From Gonapodya prolifera JEL478 (lineage: Eukaryota; Monoblepharomycota; Monoblepharidomycetes; Monoblepharidales; Gonapodyaceae): a stretch of 64,000 nt of DNA. Each line of letters begins with the position of its first letter. Position 1 is the first letter of the stretch. The notes beneath the pieces were generated by a model. The model ran no database searches. It had not been told where the DNA came from and saw nothing but the letters and a program-made list of their open reading frames with translations. Where the stretch lies: assembly GCA_001574975.1 (NCBI GenBank), contig KQ965734.1:831637-895636 (forward strand). Direction: 5' to 3'. Of this stretch, positions 12,517-29,886 are shown one piece after another. Made by a program: the position numbers and the translations under genes.

Positions 12517-13582
12517 ATGGAACTCGCCAAGCAATTCACAGACTTCTACTACCAGACCTTCGACACCAACCGACCCGGATTGAAGAACCTCTACGTATGT
12601 GTCGAACAGCCCACCACACCAGGAGCTGGCGCCACCAGCTCGATTGTGGTACCGACGAGGAGCTGATGCGGAGATGGACATGCGGTTATTTTGGGTGGAT
12701 GGGACGAAAGAGAGGGCTTTTGAATTATGTCGGCGCTGGAGACAAGGGGGGACATGGGTTACACCAGGGACATTTCAGCGCACATCAAATTTGTCAAAGG
12801 GAATGGAAATCGACCTACGCGCTGAGTTGTTTCACTGCCAACGTAATGGGTGCGAAGAGCTCCTGCTCACAAGCTGCCACACCTTTCCCAACACCTCCAA
12901 GTAGCGTGATAACTCCATGCTGACATGGGAGGGAACGCAGGTCCTTGGGGCTGCCAATATCGGGAACAAACTTGAGGTGTGTTGAAAAGGCGAAACTGGG
13001 AGGACGAAAGCATTGCGGCACGTTTTCCTTGAAGGAAAAACTGGCCCTTGCGGACGCGGGTTGAGGTGGCCGACCGGAACTTTTATGAAAAATACCTGCG
13101 AGATTGAACTTTGGGCGCTCCATCCTTCCAAAAGGGCGGTGTTGCGGTTGCCGCCCTGTGGGTGACCCAGATTCTCCTGTTTCAGAACCTTCCCTTTCAA
13201 CGAATAGTCCACAAAGTCAACACTGTTGATGCTCAACCGAGTTCAGCCGCGGGTAACGCGCTGATGGTCATCGTAACCGGGCAGCTGTTGGTGAGTGCTG
13301 AGCGGGAAGCGAAAGCGGCACCATGGCGTAAATTGGATACGCCGCGGCCACGCGAAACGGTTCGGAACTTGTCGGGACCGGTATATCAAACTCGTACTGG
13401 TCTTTCAACGACGTCTTATCCTCACTATCTCATGTTCCATTCTTATTCCCCTGTCCTCTCCAATGCCTTTGCAGATCGACGACGAAAAAAATCCCCACCA
13501 CTTCACCCAGGCCTTCCAACTTGTTGCAGAAGGTCAGGCGTACTTTGTGTTCAACGATGTCTTCCGCCTCAATTATGGATGA
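12517..13582 (+). CDS. NTF2: Nuclear transport factor 2
   Basis: Small homodimeric factor that carries Ran-GDP into the nucleus by binding FG nucleoporins. Exons 12517-12594, 12905-12976, 13186-13290, 13475-13582; every junction is phase 0 and the product is 120 residues (yeast about 125). Hallmarks are QFTDFYYQTFDTNR at the N-terminus, DNSMLTWEGTQVLGAANI, then PFQRIVHKVNTVDAQPS, and the typical ending YFVFNDVFRLNYG. Its introns (310, 209 and 184 bases) are long for this window and make up most of the gene. It starts opposite SWC4 and ends 206 bases before UPF1. Confidence 0.95.
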
Positions 13583-13788
13583 AAATGGGCCTGGCTTCAT
13601 AATTGAAATTCATAGAACAATGTTCTGATAATGTCTGTCGGTGTAAACAGCGCAATTGTACACATGAAAGCCACCATACTTGTTTCATTTGTGTATGAAA
13701 GTGGCGAGTGGAAACCTCTACAAACCAACCGAAAAGTCATCCTGCATATCGTGGACGACCGCGGACTCCCCCCATCAACCCCCGCGCG

Positions 13789-16700
13789 ATGGACTTTCGA
13801 GATGTAGCCTCCCAGCTCGACGACGACTTTTCTTATCTCGAATACCGGGACAGTCAGTCCCAGACAAACGCGAATGCACACCCGTTCACCTCCCAGGGAA
13901 CGCAGGGAACCCAGTCGCTCGCGTTTCCGGACCTTTCCCTTGCCTCGCAGCTGTCGATGCAGCTTTCTCAGCCGGCTCACCATCTCAACGGAAAAATGCA
14001 GAAGCCGACATCCCCTTCTCGCTCTCCCGACCGTCCTGCCTCTGCATCATCTGACCAGGAGAGGGACCGCATGGATGCGGCGCTTGCGAGCGCAGCGTCG
14101 TCCGCTCTCAAGTTTGAAGAGCCGGACTTACCAGACGACGAGGACGAGTATGGGGGAAAGGGCGACTTCAGCGCGGGCGATGGAAAGGACAGGGCAGAAG
14201 TGGAGCACGCTTGCAGGTGTGTTTTGGGGCTCGTGGGTGAAGAATGACGGGTTCGGCCAGAGGTTTTCAGGTGGAACCTTCCCACCGTTTCTTTGGAGGA
14301 CATTACGCGGAGAATCGGGAGCCCGGCTTCTCTTTTCAGCTCAAATATCTGTGTACAATCTCATTTCGTCCCTGTTTTCTAGATATTGCGGCCTCCATAC
14401 ACCATCTACCGTAGCAAAATGCCTTACCTGCTCACGTTGGTTCTGCAATGCCCGGAGCCATGGGTCTGCGGGCTCGCACATCGTAACCCATTTGGTCCGA
14501 TCCCGTCACCGAGAGGTCGCGCTCCATCCGGACGGGCCCATTGGAGACACGATCCTCGAGTGCTACAACTGTGGGTGCAGGAACGTGTTCCTGCTTGGGT
14601 TCATTCCGGCGAAGAGCGACACCGTCGTTGTTTTACTGTGTCGGTGAGTCTTGGCGGTCGTTTTGTTATTTGGTGCCCATGACGGGATTCGGCCGGAATT
14701 GTTGCGAAATGAGTCTCATCAGAATGGAAGGATCTTGTCGCGGTTTTGTGAAGTTATCAAGCAGCCCATATTTGCCTGTCTTGTTGCCTTTCGTGTACTT
14801 TTAGCTCCAACCTTCTCTTGCTTTTTTAGGCAACCATGTGCCACCCTTCCCTCGTCCCACTCCGCAACATGGGACGCCACTCAATGGCTTCCTCTCATTC
14901 AAGACCGCCGCTTTCTTCCCTGGCTTGTAAAAACCCCAAGCGAGGCTGAAACGCTAAGGGCTCGGAAGGTCACAGGACAACAAATTTTGAGACTTGAGGA
15001 GGTGTGGCGTGACGGAGGAGAAGCAAGAGTAGAAGAATTAGAGAGACCTGGTGAAGGTGAAGAGGTTGGAGAGGTAAAATTGAGGTGAGTTGAGAGATAC
15101 GGGAACAGAAAACAGTTTGGTTTCACGGAGGAACAAGGTTGGAGAAGATTGCGACGTCTATGGTCTCTTTGCTGATCAAATTCGTGGGTGTTTTTTCGTT
15201 CTTTAGATATGACGATGCGTTTCACTACCAAACAACTTTCGCTCCGTTGGTACAACTCGAAGCAGACCACGATAAGCGAGCCACGGAGTCTCAGACCCAA
15301 GAGGACGTTGTTGTTCGGTGGGACAAAGCTCTTAACGGGAAGCATGTGGCATTCTTCTCGGTGCCAAAATTGGAGCAGGGTGAAGTGAAACTTGCAGTGG
15401 GCGACGAGTTGGCGTTGAAGTACCGAGGCGAGCTGAGGGATGTTTGGGACGGGGCAGGACATGTGATTAAAGTGCCGAACAGTGGGTGTTTGCTGGATCG
15501 CGTCGCCGTACTTTGTGGAGCTGTCATGCCTTTTCTGCAGATGTTTCTGACGAGGTCGGACTTGAGCTCAAGCGCATTGACGGTGTGCCAACGGAGCTCA
15601 CTGTGCAGTTTTCTGTGAACTTCATATGGAAGAGTGTCCCGTTTGACAGGTATTGGCTCCTCTTGATAATTTGAAGTTCAAGGCAATTCAAACACATGCT
15701 CTTCCCCCCAAAGACAACAAACTGCCCTACGCACTTTCGCAGTTGACGAGTCTTCGGTATCAGGATATGTGTATCATCGACTTCTTGGTCATGAAGTGGA
15801 AGCCCAGTCGCTCAAAGTCGCGCTGCCAAAGAGGTTCTCGGCACCCACGTTGCCAGAACTTAATTATTCGCAAGTAAACGCTGTCAAGAGTGTGTTGCAA
15901 AGACCCTTCAGCCTGATTCAGGGACCTCCGGGTAAGCTCAAATCCGTGCCAATAGCAGCCACAGATGCACTGATCTTTCATTCTTGAAGGAACGGGTAAA
16001 ACTGTGACATGTGCAACCATTGTCTACCATGTAGCGAAGATGAACTTGCCCGGCCAGATTCTGGTCTGTGCTCCGTCCAACGTAGCCGTCGACCAACTCA
16101 CAGAGAAGATACACATGGCCGGTCTCCGTTGTGTCCGTGTACTCGCGAAATCCCGAGAAGATGTTGACAGTCCTGTCCAGTTCCTCTCCCTGCATGAGCA
16201 AGTCCGGCGATTGGACACAAACCCCGAGTTGCAGAAGCTGATTCGTCTAAAGTCTGATGTCGGTGAATTGAGTACAGCAGATGAAAAACGGTACAAGACG
16301 CTCAAGCGGTCTGCGGAGCGGGAAATTCTGGAAAATGCCGAGGTTATCTGTTGCACTTGCGTTGGTGCCGGTGATCCCCGCCTGTCGAAATTGCGCTTTA
16401 GATGCGTACTCATTGACGAAGCAACTCAGGCCAGCGAACCCGAATGCCTCATTCCTCTTGTGCTTGGGGCAAAACAAGTTGTCCTTGTTGGGGATCACCA
16501 ACAACTTGGTCCCGTCATCATGAACAAGAAGGCGGCGCAAGCTGGGCTGAACCAAAGCCTCTTCGAACGGATGGTTTTGCTTAACATGAGACCTATCAGG
16601 CTGCAGATCCAGTATAGGATGCACCCCTGTTTGTCTGAGTTCCCATCAAACATGTTTTACGAAGGCAGCTTGCAGGTAGGAGTATTTCCGAGCATGAAGA

Positions 16701-18005
16701 TGACTGTTTCTCATATCCCATGCGTACAAAGAATGGTATCACGACTGCCGAGCGGTCACGAAAAATGGATTTCCCTTGGCCTTTGCCAGAAATGCCAATG
16801 TTCTTTCACGCATCGTTTGGCACAGAGGAAATGTCTCCTTCAGGAACGTCTTACCTGAATCGCACAGAAGCAGCCAACGTCGAAAAGCTTGTGACGCGTT
16901 TCCTGAAAGCGAACATCACCCCTGCGCAAATCGGAATCATTACGCCATACGAGGGTCAACGATCGTACATCGTGACTTACATGCAGTATAATGGCAGCAT
17001 GAAAAAGGAGCTCTACAAGGAGATTGAAGTTGCTAGTGTGGACGCGTTCCAGGGTCGGGAGAAAGATTACATTATCTTGAGTTGTGTTCGGTCCAACGAA
17101 CACGGTGGGATAGGGTTTCTCAACGACCCGAGGCGACTCAACGTTGCTCTTACGCGTGCCAAGTACGGCCTCGTTATCTTGGGCAACCCGAAAGTACTTT
17201 CGAAGCATCCCCTCTGGTATCAATTGCTTACTCATTTCAAGGAGAAGGGTTTACTCGTGGAAGGGGCGCTCAATAACTTGAAAGTCAGCATGATACAATT
17301 CAGCAAGCCAAAGAAGCAGAGGGACGACAAAGGTCTGAAGTACGTCGGCAAATATGAAGGACGTGAAATATTCCCGAAGCCACAAGCAAACGAAAGTGAG
17401 TGATATTCCAAAGAATGGTGAAGTTCCGTTACTCATTTAGATTTTTGTTCATGTTTGTTTTCACTCAGATGCCAAAGCAGGTGGTGGTGGCGTTCAGAGC
17501 CAGGCATCGTATAACCCATATTTCGATCCCTTGACGTACATCGATCCTGCGAAGGTCCTTTCCCAGCCGTATGGCAGCTCTTCGATTATTCCTACAACTC
17601 CACTCACGCAAGACCTTCCCTATTACGGAAGTTCTCAATCATCCACCGCCGCAAATGTCCGAAAGGGCGGCAAAGGACTACAGAGCGGCTTTGGAGGCTC
17701 TTCTCAATTTTCACAACCTCTAACCCAAGCGGGAATGGTTCCTGGTGCAACGCAAAGTCAATCTGGAACGTTTGGCTTGGGAATGTCACAAGTCTCAATT
17801 AACCAGTACGACAGGATTGCCGGTTGGGGGGGACTGAGTCAGAGCACAGGAATCTACGACGATGACTTAGATTACAAAGTAAGTCCGACATGGAGGACTA
17901 AGTGGGAATTGGGGGAGCCTAAAGTTTGCTACTTTTCAGTCTCAGAGCCAGTCATCCAGCTTCCTATTCAACGGTCCGAGGTCTCAAACCTTCACTCAGT
18001 TCTGA
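13789..18005 (+). CDS. UPF1: UPF1 (NAM7) RNA helicase of nonsense-mediated decay
   Basis: ATP-dependent 5'-3' RNA/DNA helicase of superfamily 1, central factor of nonsense-mediated decay. Exons: 13789-14216, 14383-14643, 14830-15084, 15207-15481, 15541-15649, 15714-15931, 15990-16675, 16732-17395, 17469-17878, 17940-18005; 1,123 residues, close to animal UPF1. Order: acidic/serine-rich N-terminus, zinc-binding CH domain (CNCGCR-type knuckle in [17 protein letters not shown]), then the 1B/stalk region. The helicase core has Walker A GPPGTGKT built across the exon 6/7 junction, the DEAT box [12 protein letters not shown], and motifs [25 protein letters not shown] and NVALTRA. The C-terminus is SQ/GS-rich, including SQSQ- and SQPLTQ-type sites, like the phosphorylated tails of animal UPF1. 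Confidence 0.97.
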
Positions 18006-18539
18006 GCCTGACGGAAGAGTGCAGTTGACCCATACGCTATCTCTTCCTGTCGGGACCAAAACGACCGACCGACGCGACTGGGTTCAACGACGTCAAGAAG
18101 GACTCGATTTCGAACATGCCAAAGTGGAGGTCATCATTTCTTTAGACCTGCACACCGAGAATTCAATAGGAAAGTGCTTTGACTTGTGGGGCTGAATATT
18201 GTTGTCGTGGTGTAAATCTAGCTTTCAATACATCTGATCGAGCTTGCCATCTTGCTCTCTTCCCCCGTTGTCTTCGGGCTCAGCTGAAACACGATCGCTG
18301 ACGCAGAGACCTTCGTATTCTGCTCACGTGTCACCGAATCGTTAAAGGAGCCCGTTAATTCCAGCATATGGAAGAAGCATAGTTCAAATTGAATCTGACA
18401 GGCTACAGGCTACGGAGAGTATTGCTGCAGCTCTTCTTAAACCACATCGAACGGGTACGTTTTCTAAATCCTATGCGGTCGCCTGTCTCGAGAACTGGAA
18501 AGCGAATTGCCGACTGTACAGACATCGCACACAATAGCA
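18006..18539 (+). other. Intergenic region between UPF1 and the cyclin gene
   Basis: 534 bases of 3' and promoter sequence. An ATG at 18473 opens a 26-codon frame (MRSPVSRTGKRIAD...) that overlaps the cyclin start in another frame. It might be an upstream frame or part of an alternative first exon; nothing else stands out. Confidence 0.35.
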
Positions 18540-20218
18540 ATGCTCAACGATGACTTTCTTTTGAATACCGAGGAAACAGATGACGACCTCCTTATTTTTA
18601 ATGAGGAGAGCGGGGGTTGGGCTTCCACCAGCTTCCACCGGGCAGCAGGCGAACCTCCATTCCAGCAGCTGAAAATCACGCCGCCTCTTTCGCCTCCGGA
18701 TTCACCAAAACGGAAGGGACAGCGAGATAGCCAGTTTCACGAAGTAAAAGAAGCAACAACCGTGTCCCACACTGGACTTCTGAAACCGGAAAGATGTCCG
18801 AAACGCACCGGAACCGGGCCACCTTTGCGGGAGTTCACCGCGTGCTACGATCCCATGTACATCCGGCAACGTACACCTACCATTGAAGACCTCCGGACAC
18901 CCGAGTGGACGGAGCATCTGGTGAGGGTATGAAATTTTGGAACAAAACTGCGCTCACTGATTCAACTCCTTAGTGCGACCAAGTTGCAGCGCTTCTAGAA
19001 TCGTGGAATGACTTGCATGAACAAGAGACTCAGTCTCCCCTGTATCATAACATCACAAATGTTAAGAATGTTCATAACTATGTAGGGATGCGAGCTGCCC
19101 TCGTCTGTTGGCTTTGCAATGTGGGTGTTTCCTTAGTTGATTTGTGCAATACGAGCTCAGAGCAGATACGAAAATGGAAGGTCTGCGTCGAATTCGGCTT
19201 TCTGCGACAATCTTTTCATCTTGCTGTTTGCTTTCTGGATCTTTACATGCATCTTTTTGAAGACACGGAGGAAAGTGAATTGCCATTCATTGCGACCGCG
19301 GCACTTGAGCTCGCTTTGCGATCACAGGTAACTTTGCTTTCTGCCTATGAGGTTGTGTCAATATTTACAGTTGAAAATGGAATCTTTTCGCAGGAAGTTG
19401 AAGACGATATGATCTTTGACTTCGAAAGACATTCTGAGGAACTGAATGCGAGCAATGACCCCAACTCTGTAGGGTTCCTCGCACAATCTGCGGAATATTT
19501 CTATCGGTTGCATGATGTAAGCTTGTCATTCTTGTCAGTCAAGCACTCCTCTGTGGATATTTTTTGAGCTTTATCCTTCTAAGAATCTCTGTGGAAACCT
19601 CAAAGTGCCCACCGCATTTGAGTTTTTGAAATTGTTCGCGCACCTGCGAGCTATTCGAAACCATCGGGGCCCCATTGATGATCTCGATCCACTTGGCCAC
19701 CACTTTGATGAACATTTTCCTTCTGCCACTCGGGTATTGGATCTTCTTGTGTTCCACCATAAAAGTCTCCGATTTGCCAATTCCGTACTTGCCGCTTTTG
19801 TCTTGAGTGAGGTCTATGGACTTACTGGTGAGAGCATGCAAGTGTACTCCACGACGTGTTTCTAAGTGACTTGGGGATGTAGATATTGAGATGGAAAAAT
19901 TTACTGGATATAGTAGTCGACAGCTTTCTGACCTACGTGTTTGGTATGATGAAGACATCCTTCCTCTCTTGAGTGAGGGAAAGGTGCTCCTTCATCAAAC
20001 TGTCGACGAAGGGAGTATGAATGACATGGACCATTTGAAAAATATGGAAGTACAAAGTGAATGTCCTATTGACTTGAATGCCTTGGTAAGTGCTTTCATG
20101 TCTGGTAGATTCTTAGACTTTTTTGACGCCATCTTCAAAAGCTCGAAACGTGGGGTATGCCCTTAACGCCGTCTTCTCCATGAAATGTAAAATAACTTCA
20201 TATAAATATGTAGAATAG
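18540..20218 (+). CDS. Mitotic/G1-type cyclin (A/E-like)
   Basis: Two-fold cyclin that would activate a CDK. Exons 18540-18920, 18974-19120, 19181-19327, 19394-19516, 19569-19827, 19883-20085, 20117-20218; about 453 residues, phases consistent. The cyclin box starts with MRAALVCWLCNVCVEFGFL and continues FHLAVCFLDLYMHLFE, the equivalent of the MRAIL-DWL-EV block. The second fold begins VPTAFEFLKLFAHL, followed by LLVFHHKSLRFANSVLAAF. The N-terminus is acidic with proline-directed sites (SPPDSP). The KYEE-type stretch of classical cyclins is replaced by a diverged acidic helix, so subclass is uncertain. The final 34-codon exon is the least certain part. The ROCK-like kinase begins 121 bases downstream. 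Confidence 0.82.
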
Positions 20219-20339
20219 ATACCGAGATACCGGTGACACATTTGCGGAAGAACGGAGGGAGGGCTTCGGTGGATGGAGGTGTCGTGCACCAAAGCCGCGT
20301 GTACACCAAAGCCGTGTTCTCCACCCACAAAGTCTGTGA

Positions 20340-25996
<5,657 letters not shown>

Positions 25997-26014
25997 CCCC
26001 GTTACACGCCAAGC

Positions 26015-27170
26015 ATGGATCCTCAAAACCAATCCGATATATCGACGGATCTTCAGAATCTCGACGATCTTGCAAACTCTGATGCCGAAACCGAGGTTGT
26101 CACCGAGGAAGATAACGAAAATCTCAGCCTTGCCGATGCTGAAAGGCACTTGGGAATAGCTCTCGTGCGTAAGCGAAATGATGGGAAGGTGCTTCTGTCG
26201 CTGTCGAGGGAGACACCCAGGGTTTTCATCTCAAAACGATGGCGGAAATGGAATCGGGACTCTTGAGCATTCTCAACAAGTCTCCTTTACTATTTGAATC
26301 GAGTGGATGTCCTTCTTGTCCTTCTTGTCCTCTGACTGGTCTCGTTGATGCAGGCCCGACGGTCCACAGACACCGAACCTCCACAGGAAGAACTACCCGG
26401 TTACAGTTCTGGAGAAGACCCGTCTCGCTGGGACAACTCCGATGAGAAGAAGAAGGCCGAGAGCGGCGAGAAGAACATCAAGACCGCCAAAGGTGTTGCG
26501 CATTTTGTCGGGCCGAACGACACTCTCGTTGGTCTGGCGCTGAGGTACAATGTGACGGTGAGATTCACAGCTTTGTGGTGCACTGTAGCAACCTGGTATG
26601 AAGTATTATGATGCAGGTCGAAGCGATCCGCAGCGCGAATCGACTGTACACCAACTCGATTTTCGAGCGTGGGTGCTTGCTCATTCCTGTAACTAATTAC
26701 AGTGGACCGCTGCAGGATGTACGATCAGAGGAAGATGGTTTGTATGCGCGCCAGGACAGTGTTGTGCTGGTGTTCCTGTGAACTGACGACCGTGCCGTGT
26801 CATGACACCAGAACGAAAGGCCCTTGTGAAGCGATTCCAGATCACGACCAAATGCATCGACACGGACGAGTGCTGGTCTTACATGCGGCGGTTCGACTTC
26901 GTGTTGGAGAAAGCGCTGGAGGAGTACTGGAGTGACATGCGCTGGGAAAAGGACAATCCTTTTGCGGGGTGAGTGCGTGCCCTTTTCCCTCCTCTGGCAT
27001 CACGAACAAGCGTCTTCCGCGCGCGCAGGTCGATTCCGCAGCACCCCGTGTCGCACCGCATCAGCGCCGGGTCCAACTTGGTCAAGGGGAAAGAGCGGGC
27101 AAAGGGCGCGCGCAAAGACCGTGGGTCGTGGGCGCAGGTGTTCAAGAATTTCAGTATTTCGTCGTTCTGA
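26015..27170 (+). CDS. LysM-domain protein (LYSMD-like)
   Basis: Intracellular-type LysM protein without signal peptide. Exons 26015-26164, 26354-26557, 26617-26737, 26812-26968, 27029-27170; 257 residues, phases closing. The LysM domain (about residues 95-155) reads HFVGPNDTLVGLALRYNVT, then VEAIRSANRLYTNSIFERG and LLIPV, the classical fold pattern. After it comes the conserved block ALVKRFQITTKCIDTDECWS with LEKALEEYWSDMRWE, seen in eukaryotic LysM proteins with a C-terminal UBA-like helix bundle. The N-terminus is acidic and the C-terminus basic. The first intron (189 bases) has donor GTGCGT and the third has donor GTTTGT; both are less typical. The ATG lies only 18 bases after the kinase stop codon, so a shared transcript or a 5' UTR inside the kinase gene is implied. 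Confidence 0.8.
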
Positions 27171-27602
27171 GCTATACACCGGCCAGTGCAGCCTTTGCTT
27201 TATGGGCAGTGTGTGATGTGTTTGTATATTTTCGTTGGTAGCTTCTAGTTTTCAGTATCCACTTACATAATGTTTGCGATGCTTCCCTGACATGTACACA
27301 CTTTGCTAAGAATGAAATTAATTGTGCAAAAGGGCAACTGACTGAACGAGGGCAGAATTCCACGTGCATCAAATTCAGTTGTTAGTACATCATCTCAAAT
27401 CGCAGCTGTAGATAATGTGTTGCGGCCACAGAAATAGCCGCATGAAAACACTGCTCTGTATGGGGTATCACGCCCGCAAAAGTCCCGCTCTCATACACCA
27501 AAAAGCCCGTCACTTGCATGGCGGGAGCAAGTCAGAGAACTCCCCCCCTGCCGTCCCCGCGCCCGAACGCCCACCCTCTGCACCAACTCTCGCTGGAAAC
27601 TG
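27171..27602. other. Convergent 3' region between LysM gene and LSM8
   Basis: 432 bases between two convergent stop codons, AT-richer in the first half. No RNA gene or conserved frame was seen. Confidence 0.4.
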
Positions 27603-28108
27603 TTACACTCCGCCTTCATGCCGCACAGAGCCCAGCGGTTGCGCCTTGACCTCTGACCACTCAATGCCGGAGTCGACCCCCTCGTCCACAAGCCCCACTA
27701 TGCCGCTACCGGAGTCGAGTCGAGTCAACGTGAGCGAGCGCAGCGCCGCAAAACCCCAGCCCCAGGCAGGGAAGTACAAGTGCACCAACTCACACGTTAT
27801 CTCCCCGAATGATGTACAGCCCCAGGGGCACGATCTCCACGCCCTCGTCTTGCGAGAACACGCGCTCGGTGGACCCGTGCAGGACCACGTTGACCGAGGT
27901 GTCGACGCCCTTGAGCGTGCCCTGATATCGCGCGGGAGGAGCGCGGGGGAAAAGGGCGAAAAACGGAAGGAATCGGGTGTGAAATCAATCGGGGGACATG
28001 GCGGGGTGGACGGATGGATTGCAGGGAGGAACGCACCAGGATGACTTTCCCGTCGTTGGTGATGATTTGAACGGTCTTGTCCATGTAAGCTTGCAGTGGT
28101 TCGGACAT
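27603..28108 (-). CDS. LSM8: U6 snRNA-associated Sm-like protein LSm8
   Basis: Subunit that defines the nuclear LSm2-8 ring bound to the U6 snRNA 3' end. Exons on the minus strand: 28108-28037, 27921-27794, 27705-27603; 100 residues, the family's usual length. Sm1 is TVQIITNDGKVILGTLKGVD across the first junction; Sm2 contains LGLYIIRGDNV. The C-terminal DEGVDSGIEWSEVKAQPL matches the LSm8-specific tail. The frame is open upstream to an ATG at 28192, but the start at 28108 gives the conserved beginning MSEPLQAYMDKTV, so I chose it. Confidence 0.93.
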
Positions 28109-28495
28109 GGTTGCGGGTGGGGACGGGGAGAAAAGAGTGGTGAAGAGTTCGTGGGGTGCTGCGGACACGGTCTCCACGCGAAGTGAGGACATGTTTCAAT
28201 TGATGTATTCTTCACGGGCGCGACTGAAATAGACTTCTTGTGGTAACGATAAGCTTATGATAGAAGTTTGCGCGGGGCAGCATAACGCATACGACAAATT
28301 TATTCGTGATACATGCAGCGCGGCGGGGAAGCGAGGTTGCCTCCATGAAACCTCGACACCCGAAAAGTCTTTCCGTTTCAACATGCACCGAATTGGAGTG
28401 CGCCGTCGACTCTGCGTTCAGCAGGGCACGCGATGTATAAAGGTCCTGCAATATTTAAATGACAAATGCAGTTCTAGCACATCCAAGTGTCGTTG
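28109..28495 (-). promoter_or_regulatory. LSM8 promoter region / STPG1-like 3' region
   Basis: 387 bases upstream of the LSM8 start and downstream of the STPG1-like stop. No further gene is supported. Confidence 0.4.
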
Positions 28496-29240
28496 TCATT
28501 GCGCAACCGCCTTGGGCCCATGATGGTGCTGGTGGACAGCATGACCTGTCTCTTCTGCGACCAGCGCGGTCTTGAATGCGTGGCGCCGTTCTGCGATTTC
28601 CTTTTGCTTTCGACGGAATTCTTTCAGTTTGAGTGATTGTTGGGGCGGCTAAGTATGGATCGATCAACCACGCTGGATTGAAAATGAAATGCTGAAGTTC
28701 GTCCAAGTTCCACCTCACCTCGTTTCCAACATCGTACTCTCCGGGCCCTGGCGTCGACTTCTTATTCGTGTCCATTCCAAGCACGGCGTCCCCGCGCTCT
28801 GCCTCCTTTCCGCCCGAGACCACGCGGCCCGCAAACACTCTGTTCCCCTTACGTTGGAGAAAGTAGCTCCACCGCGGGTCGTGTGCGACCTCGTACGACC
28901 CGGGACCAGGAGCGCCGCGCAGGGCGGGAGATGGAGTAGGAACGAAGCGGTGTGATTTGGACACGAAGGAGGGGTCGTGCGACTTTTCGGATGGTTTAGC
29001 AGAGGAGGCGTTTTGGGTTGTTTGCGGGTGGTAGTAGCCGGGACCCGCCAATGCGTCGCCTTGGTACTCTGGGGTCTCGAAGCGGCGGACGGACGAGTTG
29101 AATCCCTTTGGCGAGTCGCGGGCGACGACGAATGTCTGGAAGCGAGTTGGGATCGATGGCGGCGAGAGCTTCGAAGGATCTCTCCTTGAAGATTGCGCAC
29201 CCGAGGAGCGGTCGCGGGGGTTTCTGTCGCTGGCATTCAT
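28496..29240 (-). CDS. SHIPPO-repeat protein, STPG1 (MAPO2)-like, flagellar
   Basis: Sperm-tail PG-rich (SHIPPO) repeat protein; relatives are microtubule inner or associated proteins of cilia and flagella. Two exons on the minus strand, 29240-28719 and 28648-28496, phase 0; 224 residues. SHIPPO repeats are recognisable at GPGYYHP, GAPGPGSYEV and STPGPGEYDV. Upstream, FVVARDSPKGFNSSVRRFE matches the STPG1-type N-terminal module. The C-terminus is a basic helix ending in a histidine-rich stretch. Such proteins are typical of flagellated eukaryotes and absent from Dikarya, which supports a zoosporic fungus. The gene starts 152 bases from the opposite-strand gene at 29393. Confidence 0.85.
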
Positions 29241-29392
29241 TCTGCTATAGTCCACAGGGGAAGTGAAGCTGTCGGTGGCAGGTACATGTGTCCGCAGGAG
29301 TGATCGTGCTTTGGTCACCCTAGCAAGACGCAACCAGCATCATTCCAAAAGGCTCTCGAGGGGTCAAAATCTCCGAGTGACGTACCGCCAAA
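29241..29392. promoter_or_regulatory. Compact divergent promoter, STPG1-like / small coiled-coil gene
   Basis: Only 152 bases separate the two divergent start codons. No motif is claimed; the call is from geometry. Confidence 0.5.
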
Positions 29393-29886
29393 ATGACTGC
29401 ACCTCCTCCGGGATCCGCGTTCGCCTTCTTGCGGCCTGCCAACCTCGCGCGCTTTGCATTCTCCGGAACTGCGGGAATGGTCGCCGGGGCCGGTTATGTC
29501 ATCTACAAAACATATGGATCAATGCGGACTGAAGGTATCTTGTCCACGTTTGCTTTTCTTTGGAACCTCGCGGTGATGGCTATTTGTCCCTCCTAACGTC
29601 AACTCGGAAATTCCTGATACCCTCTTCACCTCCACCACTCCTCTGACCTCTAGTGGACGACCTACAAAAGCGAATGACAGACGCCGAAGAGAGACTCACG
29701 TCGCTAGAACGAGAATTGGGGCGGCTGGACACGTTGGAGCAGAAAGTGGATTCCAACCACGCCCGCGTGCTCGCAGAGGTCGAACTGCTCAAGAGACAAG
29801 TCGGCGACCTCCAGAAAGAAAGAACCCGCGTCAAGGAGGCCGGCTTGGCGGGCTTGGTCGGCATGAAAGCTTCATCCCGCTCGTGA
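29393..29886 (+). CDS. Small protein with one membrane segment and a coiled coil
   Basis: Not recognised. Exons 29393-29534 and 29654-29886, phase 1 junction, 124 residues. The N-terminus is proline-rich, then a Gly/Ala-rich hydrophobic stretch (ARFAFSGTAGMVAGAGYVIY, about residues 19-38) reads as one membrane span. From about residue 48 to 110 it is a heptad-like charged helix (LTSLERELGRLDTLEQKVD). The layout would fit a small mitochondrial or ER tethering protein, but nothing specific supports that. It shares a promoter region with the STPG1-like gene, so joint expression with flagellar genes is possible. Confidence 0.7.
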
